Shown piece after piece: positions 53,675 to 61,634 of a stretch of DNA of 64,000 bases; the first letter of the stretch is position 1; every line of letters begins with the position of its first letter. The stretch lies in the NCBI RefSeq assembly GCF_900168325.1, contig NZ_FVZE01000003.1, forward strand, positions 62,001 through 126,000, given 5' to 3'. Source of the stretch: Novosphingobium mathurense (GTDB lineage Bacteria; Pseudomonadota; Alphaproteobacteria; Sphingomonadales; Sphingomonadaceae). Under the pieces are notes generated by a model. The model searched no databases. It was not told the DNA's origin and saw only the letters and a program-made list of their open reading frames with translations. A program made the translations under genes and the position numbers.

Positions 53675-54066
53675 GGTTTCACTACTTTCTGTTCAAGGGC
53701 GCCACAAGGCGCACATCCATCCTGCGAGTGCGTTTCCTCGTTTAGCGTATCGCCGTACTTCTTGAAAAGCGCGCGCGCAGGCCGATTGCGACCTGACGCA
53801 TGCGCCGAACGGGCAAGTCGTCCGAAATCCGTCCGCCGCATGTCTTCCCGCAGATCAACGATCCCCTCCACCGCTACCTGGGAAGCCGATGGCATCCCCT
53901 CGAATTGGGATCTTCGCAATATGGCGACAGACTAGCGGCGCGCAAAGCGCATGTTGTAGGATCGAGGCCATCGATCGGGCCAAAACCTCCCCCGATCCGA
54001 AGATCGGGAGAGGTCAACTGGATCGCCCCGTCCTGATGGAACTCAGGCATATAGAGGAAGCGGGGA
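53675..54066. other. intergenic region upstream of the cupin gene
   Basis: About 390 bases that should contain the cupin promoter and, at 53985-54014, the terminator of the monooxygenase operon. A short minus-strand frame (82 codons, 53671-53919) shows no family resemblance. Confidence 0.5.
53985..54014 (-). terminator. intrinsic terminator of the monooxygenase operon (UUCG loop)
   Basis: On the minus strand ACCTCTCCCGATC, TTCG, GATCGGGGGAGGT, then TTTT: 12 of 13 positions pair around a UUCG tetraloop, followed by a short T-run, 50 bases after the flavin monooxygenase stop. Confidence 0.85.
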
Positions 54067-55185
54067 TCAAACCGGTTCGGCGAGCTTTTGACGGATCGCG
54101 TCGGTCAGGGCGATGGGATCTCCGGCAATCTCGGGCTTCATTTCCCATTCGCCGAGCCTGATCGAACTGATGCCGACCAATCTGGCTCGTTCGAACCGGC
54201 GCTCCATGAAGGCATCGAGCGCATCTCCGACCTCCCGGCTGGCCAGTTCCTCGGAAAGGACCACCGCGTCTTCGATCGCCATGGCAGCCCCTTGCCCCAG
54301 ATGAGGTGTGGCACTGTGCGCGGCATCGCCGATCAGCACGACCCGGCCCTTGTACCAGGGCGAAGGCATGATGCAGGCCTCCAGCGGACGATAGACGACC
54401 AGTTCGGGGTCGGTCACGTGCTTCGCGGCTTCGCCCAGAACGCCGCCATAGCCTTCGAGGCGCTTTCGCATCTCCTCGGCCAGCGTCTCTGGCGCGAAAC
54501 GCGGATTGTCCGGCTCCTCGAAGACAGCAAAGATATACATGGTCTCCGGCGTGAGCGGACAATAGCCGGCCTTGCCTTTCGGTTTACCGATGTAAAGGTC
54601 GCTCCAGTCGACTTCAGCCGGACGCGGAACGTTGTAGCGCCATACGCCCTGCCCGGTGTACTGCGGCCGGGCATCAGGCCATAGCGTCTTGCGCACGGCC
54701 GAGTAATTGCCGTCCGCCCCGATGACGAGATCGTAGCTGCCCCTGGTTCCGTCGGTAAAGGCAACGTCCACCCCATCTCCGCGATCCTCAATCGCTTCGA
54801 AGGTGACGCCCAGCCGCACCGGAATGCCCAGTTCCAGGACCTTCTCGGTCAGGACCTTGTGCAACGCGGGACGCGTCAGCCCGAGGTCGGAGGGCAGCCC
54901 GTCGACCGCAGTGTCGCCGGGCAGCTCCTTCAGGACATTGCCTGCCACGTCGCAAAAGCGCGCCCCGCGATAGGCATATCCCGCCTTCACCGCGGCATTG
55001 CCGACCCCCAGCACATTGAGCGCGCGCACGAAATTGGCCTGGACGATGATGCCAACGTGGTAGACCTTCCAGTCCTTGTCGCGCTCGACCACTTCCACGT
55101 CGATGCCCTGCTGGTGCAGCCCGATGGCGACTGCCAACCCGCCGACGCCGCCGCCGATCACCAATACCTTGTTTGCCGTGGCCAT
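54067..55185 (-). CDS. FAD-dependent aromatic-ring monooxygenase family protein
   Basis: A 372-residue class A flavoprotein monooxygenase (salicylate/3-hydroxybenzoate hydroxylase-like). The FAD-binding Rossmann motif is VLVIGGGVGGLAVAIGLHQQ with acidic end VEVVERDK; the middle motif DG is in YDLVIGADGNYSAVRKTLWP; the ribityl-binding motif is GRVVLIGDAAHSATPHLGQG. It should hydroxylate a phenolic or similar acid with NAD(P)H and O2. The ATG at 55185 has GAGAGGA upstream. It follows the VOC gene by 17 bases in one operon that ends at the UUCG terminator. Confidence 0.93.
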   Translation of the reverse strand: MATANKVLVIGGGVGGLAVAIGLHQQGIDVEVVERDKDWKVYHVGIIVQANFVRALNVLGVGNAAVKAGYAYRGARFCDVAGNVLKELPGDTAVDGLPSDLGLTRPALHKVLTEKVLELGIPVRLGVTFEAIEDRGDGVDVAFTDGTRGSYDLVIGADGNYSAVRKTLWPDARPQYTGQGVWRYNVPRPAEVDWSDLYIGKPKGKAGYCPLTPETMYIFAVFEEPDNPRFAPETLAEEMRKRLEGYGGVLGEAAKHVTDPELVVYRPLEACIMPSPWYKGRVVLIGDAAHSATPHLGQGAAMAIEDAVVLSEELASREVGDALDAFMERRFERARLVGISSIRLGEWEMKPEIAGDPIALTDAIRQKLAEPV

Positions 55186-55202
55186 GTCTCGTCTGTCCTC
55201 TC

Positions 55203-56237
55203 TCATTCAGCCGGTTGTGCGGCGGATCGGGGTGCCGGCTTCGGCTCAGCCGGCAGGAAGCGAAGCTGATCGTCGCGGGCGAAAGTCACGTCCCAGTTGG
55301 GATAGTCCATCATCCAGCGGGGCAGTTCGTGCATGAAGATCGCAGTACCGAACGGGCCGTCCCAGACGCGCGGTTTCCAGCCATCATCGACGCAATCGCA
55401 ATCCGCGCCGTATTCCATTTCACCGCCGAGGAAGCCCACCGTATCGGTGTAGAGAAAGGCCGCCGAGGTCAGGCGGTGACGCCCCAGGCCCCAGCCATTG
55501 TTGCGCCATCCGTTGCGGTCGAGGAAGTTCTTGGCGACCATGACTTCGTCGATGTCTTCCAGCTCGAAATTGCAGTGATGAAAGCGCAACGTGCCATCGA
55601 AGTTGGGCATGCGTGCATTGGCATCGGCAAGGAAAATGTTGTGGTGCTCATAGGCGCCATCGGCGCGGATATAGACGCCGAAGCCCTTCTGCACGTCAGT
55701 GACGCGGAAACCGAGCCGGTCGCGATAATATTCGAGCGCTTCCTGCACATCGGGGAAGGTCCAGACGCAGTGGTGGATACGCTTGGGTCGGGCCCGGTCG
55801 ATCCACTTGCGCGGCTGGTTGAGCCTGCCGACATAGCCGGTCGTGTTGCTGGGCGAAGGCGCCCCGTGAACCGGGCGGGGTTGCCAGACCGATAGGGCAA
55901 TGGCCTGCCCGAACGGCGTAACGAAGTGGACGGTACCCTCCTCGTCCGTCACCAGTTCGTGATCGCGTCCGAGATCGGCGACAAGGCGCCGCAGTCCCGT
56001 TGCGCTGTCGACCGCCCAGACGCACTCGTGAACGCCGATCCCGGTCTGCTCGGTCTTCTTCGGCAGGTCGGGATGGCCGCGCACGAGCAAGCGGACTTCG
56101 GCGCCGTCCTGCGTTTCGAAAAGTGCCGATTTGGCGTCCTGCTCGATCGGCTTGAGGCCGTAATCCATGAAGAAGCGGTGGGCGGTCTCAAGGTCATCCA
56201 CGAGGAAGACCAGACGCCTGATACCGATGATTGCCAT
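55203..56237 (-). CDS. two-domain VOC protein, probable extradiol dioxygenase
   Basis: A 344-residue protein with two VOC domains: RRLVFLVDDLETAHRFFMDY (N-terminal) and RIHHCVWTFPDVQEALEYYR (C-terminal, catalytic). In the second domain His155 or 156 (RIHHCVW), His220 or 221 (TLRFHHCNFE) and Glu273 (GGEMEYGAD) have the order and spacing of the two-His/one-carboxylate iron site of type I extradiol dioxygenases. AGGAG precedes the ATG at 56237. With a flavin hydroxylase just downstream, it probably opens the ring of the dihydroxylated product. It differs clearly from well-known BphC/XylE sequences. Confidence 0.85.
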   Translation of the reverse strand: MAIIGIRRLVFLVDDLETAHRFFMDYGLKPIEQDAKSALFETQDGAEVRLLVRGHPDLPKKTEQTGIGVHECVWAVDSATGLRRLVADLGRDHELVTDEEGTVHFVTPFGQAIALSVWQPRPVHGAPSPSNTTGYVGRLNQPRKWIDRARPKRIHHCVWTFPDVQEALEYYRDRLGFRVTDVQKGFGVYIRADGAYEHHNIFLADANARMPNFDGTLRFHHCNFELEDIDEVMVAKNFLDRNGWRNNGWGLGRHRLTSAAFLYTDTVGFLGGEMEYGADCDCVDDGWKPRVWDGPFGTAIFMHELPRWMMDYPNWDVTFARDDQLRFLPAEPKPAPRSAAQPAE

Positions 56238-56510
56238 ATCCAGACTCCTGTATTCTGTCAGGAATCGGGATGGCTTGGCGGCGCGACGTTTTTCTTGATC
56301 TGCCTCAATCCGGTTCCATGGATTGATCAGATGCATTCCTATCCATGAAATCGAATGTTCGAACTTGGGACGCTTATGCGCAGGCCAGCATTGGCATTGC
56401 TAGCGGCCTCGCAGGAGCGCGAAAGCTTGCACAATTCATGCCCGCCGGGCACAACAGGACTGTCAGAACTCGAATGCAGACCGAGCACCGGATGCATCGT
56501 CCTGGGCGAA

Positions 56511-57515
56511 CTACAAGTTCGGTGTGTTCATCCGGTATTCCAGCTCGATCTGCTCACGCTCGCCTTCCATGGGCGATGCATCTCCGAGCGGGACGACATT
56601 GGCCGCGCTCTCCGTCAGGCGCGCCGCTGCTTCCAATCGTTCGACGACCCAGCGCAGCGCTCGATCGTTGTTGTTGGAAACATGCCATTGCACCGCTTCG
56701 CGGATCGACGGAATGCTGAAAGGTGTCTCGCGCATGAGCAGTGGCAGGTTGCGCACAAAAGTCTCGGCCATGCGGCGATGAACGGTGGCGATGCGCTCGG
56801 TGCCGATCACCAGCCCGGCAAGCGAGAGAAACGTCGGCGCGACGACCTCGACACGCCGCTGCTGCTTCTGGCGCCGCACGAACCAGTCATCGAATGCAGC
56901 GACCCGCGCCTTGCCGAAACGCGCCGTGACATGGCCGAGCTGGAAATAGCACTCGCGCGTCATCGCGTTCTGCATCGCCGGATTGCCTTCCCAACCGACG
57001 ACCACGTAGTCGTCCTCGAAGAGGATCTGGCTAGGGTGATTGGTGGAGATGGCATAGTCGATGGTCAGCAGAAGGTCGACATAGCCGCGCTCGAGCATCT
57101 CCACCGGGTTATCGTTCATCGGCTGGATCTCGAAGCGAATGCCCGGTGCAGCCCGGGCGATCTCTGCCAGGGCCGGTGCCAGAAGAACCTCGGTCGAGTA
57201 GTCCGAGGCCATGATGCGGATCTGCCGGTCGGCCGTTGCCGGATCGAAGGGCGGCACAACGGTGATCGTGCTGCGGATCTGCTCGAGAACCGTCCGAACC
57301 GGATCGATCAGTTCTTCGGCACGCGCGGTAAGGATCATGTTACGTCCCTTCGCGACGAGCAGTTCGTCGCCGAAATAGTCGCGTAGCCGACCCAACGCGC
57401 TGGAAGTCGCCGATTGCGAAAGGCACAGCCTGTCCGCAGCAAGAGAAACGCTGCGCTCCGTCAACAGAGCGTCGAGCGCAACCAGCAGGTTGAGATCCAG
57501 CCTTCCAAATCGCAT
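56511..57515 (-). CDS. LysR family regulator, NodD-like subgroup
   Basis: A 334-residue LysR regulator of the NodD/NahR-like subgroup: RLDLNLLVALDALLTERSVS, AADRLCLSQSATSSALGRLR, FGDELLVAKGRNMILTARAE, then effector domain (IRIMASDYSTEVLLAPALAE). NahR-type members respond to aromatic acids. It is divergent from the azoreductase gene and lies upstream of the VOC/monooxygenase operon on the same strand, so either may be a target. Confidence 0.93.
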   Translation of the reverse strand: MRFGRLDLNLLVALDALLTERSVSLAADRLCLSQSATSSALGRLRDYFGDELLVAKGRNMILTARAEELIDPVRTVLEQIRSTITVVPPFDPATADRQIRIMASDYSTEVLLAPALAEIARAAPGIRFEIQPMNDNPVEMLERGYVDLLLTIDYAISTNHPSQILFEDDYVVVGWEGNPAMQNAMTRECYFQLGHVTARFGKARVAAFDDWFVRRQKQQRRVEVVAPTFLSLAGLVIGTERIATVHRRMAETFVRNLPLLMRETPFSIPSIREAVQWHVSNNNDRALRWVVERLEAAARLTESAANVVPLGDASPMEGEREQIELEYRMNTPNL

Positions 57516-57614
57516 CGCCTTCTCCGCCGCTCCCTGGATAATCAGGCCGGGAACGAATAACGGATGCTTAGCAAGGGTATCGGTCCGCGCACAACGCGCA
57601 ATGCTACCCGGCTA

Positions 57615-57644
57615 GTGTGGCTGCCCGACTTGCGCCGGCCACAC
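57615..57644. promoter_or_regulatory. inverted repeat in the LysR/azoreductase gap
   Basis: GTGTGGC (57615-57621), 16 bases, GCCACAC (57638-57644), centred about 60 bases before the azoreductase start. It could be a LysR binding site; the spacer is longer than a classical T-N11-A box. Confidence 0.3.
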
Positions 57645-57692
57645 CTTTCGTCATATTATTTGCCGATCTTCATTCCCAACGAAAGACCGCAC

Positions 57693-58274
57693 GTGAAGCT
57701 TCTGCATCTCGATTCAAGCATCCTGAACGAAAACTCGGCGACCCGGGCGATCTCGGCCGCCGTGGTCGAACACCTCAAGCAAAACGATCCCGCGATCGAA
57801 GTTACCTACCGCGACCTCGCCGCAGCACCGCTGCCCCACGTCACCCTGCCCGCACTGGCCGGGGACGAATCCGCGGCCCTGGTGGAAGAACTGCTCTCCG
57901 CCGATATCCTGGTGATCGGCGTGCCGATGTACAATTTCGGCATGCCGACGCAACTCAAGGCCTGGTTCGACCACGTCCTCGTCGCAGGGCGCACGTTCCG
58001 GTACACCGCAGAGGGACCGCAGGGCCTTGCCGGCGACAAGCACGTCTTCGTCTGCATGGGCCGTGGTGGCTTCTACTCGGAAGGGCCGATGGCGGCGATG
58101 GAGCACGCTGAAAGCCACGTGAAAGCGATGCTCGGCTTCATCGGCATCACCGACCCGGCAGTCATCGCTGCGGAGGGCATCGCGATCAGTCCCGAGCAGC
58201 GCGAAGCATCGCTCAAGGCCGCGCTCGACCAGATCGCCGAACTGCAGATCCGCGGCACGGCACCAGTAACCTGA
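57693..58274 (+). CDS. azoR: FMN-dependent NADH-azoreductase
   Basis: A 193-residue flavodoxin-like quinone/azo reductase. N-terminal MKLLHLDSSILNENSATRAI contains the FMN-phosphate loop; VIGVPMYNFGMPTQLKAWFD is the family signature; VCMGRGGFYSEGP is the second FMN loop; MLGFIGI near the end is typical. In vivo the family is thought to reduce quinones. The GTG at 57693 has GAAAG upstream and starts exactly at the conserved fold; the frame upstream to 57564 is not family-like. It ends at a bidirectional terminator. Confidence 0.93.
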   Translation: MKLLHLDSSILNENSATRAISAAVVEHLKQNDPAIEVTYRDLAAAPLPHVTLPALAGDESAALVEELLSADILVIGVPMYNFGMPTQLKAWFDHVLVAGRTFRYTAEGPQGLAGDKHVFVCMGRGGFYSEGPMAAMEHAESHVKAMLGFIGITDPAVIAAEGIAISPEQREASLKAALDQIAELQIRGTAPVT

Positions 58275-58284
58275 CGAAGCGATG

Positions 58285-58316
58285 AGGGACGCGCCCGTAG
58301 TCGCGGACGCGTCCCT
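58285..58316. terminator. bidirectional terminator between azoR and the acyl-CoA ligase
   Basis: AGGGACGCG, 14-base loop, CGCGTCCCT: perfect 9-bp stem followed by TTTC on the plus strand. It separates convergent genes. Confidence 0.7.
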
Positions 58317-58362
58317 TTCAATTAGCCTTACGAATGGCCAGGCTCTCCGTCTCCTGAAGAGA

Positions 58363-59910
58363 TCAGGTCGCAGCCGCCTCATTTCGTTTGAGCCAGGCAT
58401 TGCGCAAGTCGCGCTTGATGACCTTGCCCGCAGCACTGCGTGGCAGAGGCGCATCTCGGGTTTCCATGCTCTTGGGCGTCTTGTAGCGCGCGATGCGGCT
58501 GCGGCAGAACTCTGACAATTCGGCGAGGTCCAGAGTGGGACAGCCTTGCTTCAACACAATCACCGCGTGGACCCGCTCTCCCCAGGTCGCATCCGGCACG
58601 CCGATAACGGCGACTTCCTCAATCGAAGGGTGCCACGAAAGCGCATTCTCGACCTCGATCGAGTAAACGTTTTCCGCACCTGACACGATCATGTCCTTGA
58701 GGCGGTCGGTGATGTAGATATAGCCCTTCTCGTCGACATAGCCGACGTCACCGGTATGCAACCAGCCGTCACGCAAGGCATGGGCGGTTTCCTCCGGCCG
58801 GTTCCAGTATCCCTGCATGACGTTACCGCCTCGCCCGACGATTTCGCCAACCGTACCGGCAGGAACTTCGCGGCCTTCTTCATCCACGATACGGATTTCA
58901 TAGCCGAGGCACACCTGGCCGCATGAACGCAAGAGCGACGGATCGGAATCGGGCCGATGATCGCGGGGGGAAAGGAAGGTCGCCGCCGGGAATTCCGTCT
59001 GGCCGAACCCCTGAATGAAGTCGACGCCCGGAAAGCGCTGCCGGGCATAGTCCAGCGCGGCAGCGGGCATGGACGATCCGCCATAGCCCAGCACCTGAAG
59101 CGATCCCAAATCAAGCGTGGTCGCAAGGTCAGACTTGGCCATGCGCTCGATAACCGCCGGAACCGTGAAGCAATGGGTGACCTGATGCCGGTCGATCGCG
59201 CGCAGCATCGCATCGGCATCGAAGCTGCGCATGAACACGTGCGTCCCGCCGACCATGGTGCAGAACAGGGTACCGATGTCAGCAAGATGGAACATGGGCG
59301 CCGCGTGAAAATTGACGCAGTTCTCGTCGACCGAGATCGACATGAGCAAGTTCGACGCCATCACGTGCAGATTGCCGTGGCTGAGCATGACGCCCTTTGG
59401 CAGACCGGTGGTGCCGCCGGTGTAGAAGATCGCGGCCAGATCATCATCGGCCTGGTTCGCTTCCTCGACCGGCCGCGCATTCCTCGCCATATCGTCGAGA
59501 TGGAGCTCGCAGACCGGCGACGGCCCGTCCATGGCGATCAACTTTCCGATCGCACCGTCTTCGATCAGGCCCCGCGCGACATCTTCGTACTCCGCACCGA
59601 AAAGCAGCAGCCGAGCCTGCGCATCGCGTAGTTGAAACGCGAGTTCGGCCGGCGCCAGTCTTGTATTGAGCGGCACGAGGGTGCCGCCTGCCCAGGCACA
59701 TGCAAAATAGGCTTCGAAGAAGAAATCGCAATTGTTGGCGAGGATCGCCAGCCTGTCTCCCGGACGCAGGCCCGCGGCGCGGAAACCTCCCGCGAGGCGG
59801 GCGACGCGCTCACGAACCTCCCGCCAGGTCTTGCGTCTATCGCCATCTATCGTCGCAACATGATCCGCACTGACGGTCACAGCACGGCCTAGCGCCTGAG
59901 TAATCCTCAT
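58363..59910 (-). CDS. acyl-CoA synthetase (AMP-forming, class I adenylate-forming)
   Basis: A 515-residue ligase that would activate a carboxylic acid to its CoA ester through an acyl-AMP. P-loop-like motif YTGGTTGLPKGVMLSHGNL, A5 motif GFGQTEFPAATFLS, A7/A8 region GWLHTGDVGYVDEKGYIYIT and DRLKDMIVSGAENVYSIEVE, and the catalytic Lys in RSAAGKVIKRDLR. The ATG at 59910 has GGAG upstream. It is the last gene of the minus-strand CoA cluster that begins beyond the right edge with a thiolase. Substrate class cannot be set; the cluster fits an aromatic- or alicyclic-derived acid. Confidence 0.95.
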   Translation of the reverse strand: MRITQALGRAVTVSADHVATIDGDRRKTWREVRERVARLAGGFRAAGLRPGDRLAILANNCDFFFEAYFACAWAGGTLVPLNTRLAPAELAFQLRDAQARLLLFGAEYEDVARGLIEDGAIGKLIAMDGPSPVCELHLDDMARNARPVEEANQADDDLAAIFYTGGTTGLPKGVMLSHGNLHVMASNLLMSISVDENCVNFHAAPMFHLADIGTLFCTMVGGTHVFMRSFDADAMLRAIDRHQVTHCFTVPAVIERMAKSDLATTLDLGSLQVLGYGGSSMPAAALDYARQRFPGVDFIQGFGQTEFPAATFLSPRDHRPDSDPSLLRSCGQVCLGYEIRIVDEEGREVPAGTVGEIVGRGGNVMQGYWNRPEETAHALRDGWLHTGDVGYVDEKGYIYITDRLKDMIVSGAENVYSIEVENALSWHPSIEEVAVIGVPDATWGERVHAVIVLKQGCPTLDLAELSEFCRSRIARYKTPKSMETRDAPLPRSAAGKVIKRDLRNAWLKRNEAAAT

Positions 59911-60022
59911 CCCAGATACTCCAAACTTGTAATTCCAACCGTGCACCCAAAGTGAACTGCACGGACATCGCCGATCGGTCCGGACGGCCCCGAGCCTTCA
60001 TCTACGGGCCCGATCGCCTGCC

Positions 60023-61186
60023 TCATTCGGTCCGACCGAGCCACCGCTGCAGAACGTCGGCGTTATCCTCCCCGATCTCGCGCGGGGCGAGCTTGCGCAC
60101 CGAACCGGGCGTTGCCGAAAGCTTCGGGAAAACACCCTGCATCGGCACCGGGCCGTAATCGGGGTGGTCAAGCGTTACGACCGCTTCGCGCGCACGGAAA
60201 TGCGGATCCTCGAGCATGTCCTGCGCATCGAAAATACGCCCGGCCGGAACACCGTGCTCGATCATTGCCGCCTCGACCTGGGCAACAGTCAATTGCGAGG
60301 TCCATTCACCGATCAGGGCGTCCAGCTCCACCTGATGTTCACCACGGGCAAGATGGGTGCTGTATCGTGCATCCTCGGCGAGCTCGGCCCGGCCCATGGC
60401 CTTGCATAGCCGAGCAAAGACAGCGTCCTGATTGGCACCGATCAGATATTCACCGTCACTGCACGGGTAGACGTTAGACGGGGCGATGCCCGGTAGCACC
60501 GATCCGGTACGAGTGCGCTTATGCTCGGCCACCGCGTATTCCGGAATCAGGCTCTCCATGACCTGCAACACGCTCTCATAAAGCGAGGCATCGACGATCT
60601 GGCCTTGCCCGCTCTCACTTCGGTGGTGCAGCGCGGCAAGCGCCCCCATGCAGCCGTAAGTGGCCGCCAGGCTGTCACCGATGGAGACTCCCATGCGCGA
60701 AGGCGCCCGGTCGGGTTCTCCGACGATCGCGCGCCAGCCGCCCATGGCCTCACCGATACCGCCGAAGCCGGCCCGGGAAGCGTAGGGACCGGTTTGCCCG
60801 TAACCGGACACACGCACCACAATCAGTCCGGGATTGATCTTGCGCAGTTCGACAGGATCGAGGTTCCACTTCTCCAACGTTCCGGGGCGAAAATTTTCGA
60901 TCAGGATGTCAGCCTGGCCCGCGAGGTCGCGCAAGGTCTGCTGACCGTCCGGAGAACGCAGATCCAATGCAACGGACAGCTTGTTACGGGCGATGACCTG
61001 CCACCAGACCGGAGTTTTGCCCTGCCCCCAGTTGCGCATAGGATCGCCGGCACCCGGCGCCTCGATCTTGACAACTTCGGCGCCCATGTCGCCCAAGAGC
61101 TGGCCACAGAACGGGCCTGCGATGAGCTGTCCCAGTTCAATAACCTTGATGCCTTGCAGCGGCCCGGCCTTCACAGGGTCTGTCAC
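60023..61186 (-). CDS. class III CoA-transferase (CaiB/BaiF family)
   Basis: A 387-residue CoA-transferase. IKVIELGQLIAGPFCGQLLG starts the fold; GDMGAEVVKIEAPGAGDPMR contacts CoA; ARNKLSVALDLRSPDG and ILIENFRPGTLEKW are family motifs; the catalytic Asp is in MGVSIGDSLAATYGCMG. It moves CoA between acids, for example from succinyl-CoA to the pathway acid, or may act as a racemase-like relative. The GTG at 61186 has AGGAGAATTGGG upstream. It lies between the SnoaL-like and ligase genes in one minus-strand operon. Confidence 0.95.
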   Translation of the reverse strand: MTDPVKAGPLQGIKVIELGQLIAGPFCGQLLGDMGAEVVKIEAPGAGDPMRNWGQGKTPVWWQVIARNKLSVALDLRSPDGQQTLRDLAGQADILIENFRPGTLEKWNLDPVELRKINPGLIVVRVSGYGQTGPYASRAGFGGIGEAMGGWRAIVGEPDRAPSRMGVSIGDSLAATYGCMGALAALHHRSESGQGQIVDASLYESVLQVMESLIPEYAVAEHKRTRTGSVLPGIAPSNVYPCSDGEYLIGANQDAVFARLCKAMGRAELAEDARYSTHLARGEHQVELDALIGEWTSQLTVAQVEAAMIEHGVPAGRIFDAQDMLEDPHFRAREAVVTLDHPDYGPVPMQGVFPKLSATPGSVRKLAPREIGEDNADVLQRWLGRTE

Positions 61187-61232
61187 CCCAATTCTCCTTT
61201 TATTTCTTCAGCATGCCGCCGTTCATGCAAAG

Positions 61233-61634
61233 TTATCGCGATGCGATCTCATCCATCGCGAACCACTGTGGAAGGGCGGCGGAATCAAAATATTCGTCAA
61301 GTCGGACGATCCGGTCGTCCTGCACCTTGCAGATCACGCAGGACGCCATCTCAAGCCGCATCCCGTCCCGTCGTGTGCCGGTAACGATGTGCTGTTGCAC
61401 GAAACCGTCGGCGAAGACTTCGAGCGTCCGGTTCTCGTATCGACGGTCACTAGCCCGGGCGACGAAACCCTCCAGCACCGCGAGGTTTTCCTCGCGGTTG
61501 CTTTCGGTTCGGTCGGTCGCATGCCAGATCACGACATCGGGGTGGTAGACATCGCGCACTGTCTCAACGTCACCGCGTTCGATGGCGTCGAAGAAGCGCT
61601 CTGCCACTGCCCTGATGCGCTCATCCCGGTTCAC
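61233..61634 (-). CDS. SnoaL-like/NTF2-fold protein
   Basis: A 133-residue protein of the nuclear-transport-factor-2/ketosteroid-isomerase superfamily: RAVAERFFDAIERGDVETVR, DVYHPDVVIWHATDRTESN, GFVQQHIVTGTRRDGM, CVICKVQDDRIVRLDEYFDS. The pocket may bind a small hydrophobic acid or steroid-like compound; isomerase or dehydratase activity is possible but unproven. The GTG start overlaps the stop of the upstream bifunctional beta-oxidation gene by four bases (GTGA). Confidence 0.9.
   Translation of the reverse strand: MNRDERIRAVAERFFDAIERGDVETVRDVYHPDVVIWHATDRTESNREENLAVLEGFVARASDRRYENRTLEVFADGFVQQHIVTGTRRDGMRLEMASCVICKVQDDRIVRLDEYFDSAALPQWFAMDEIASR

Noticed and set aside
53671..53919. An 82-codon frame before the cupin gene
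   Set aside because: It overlaps the cupin start and probably its promoter; the translation is featureless.
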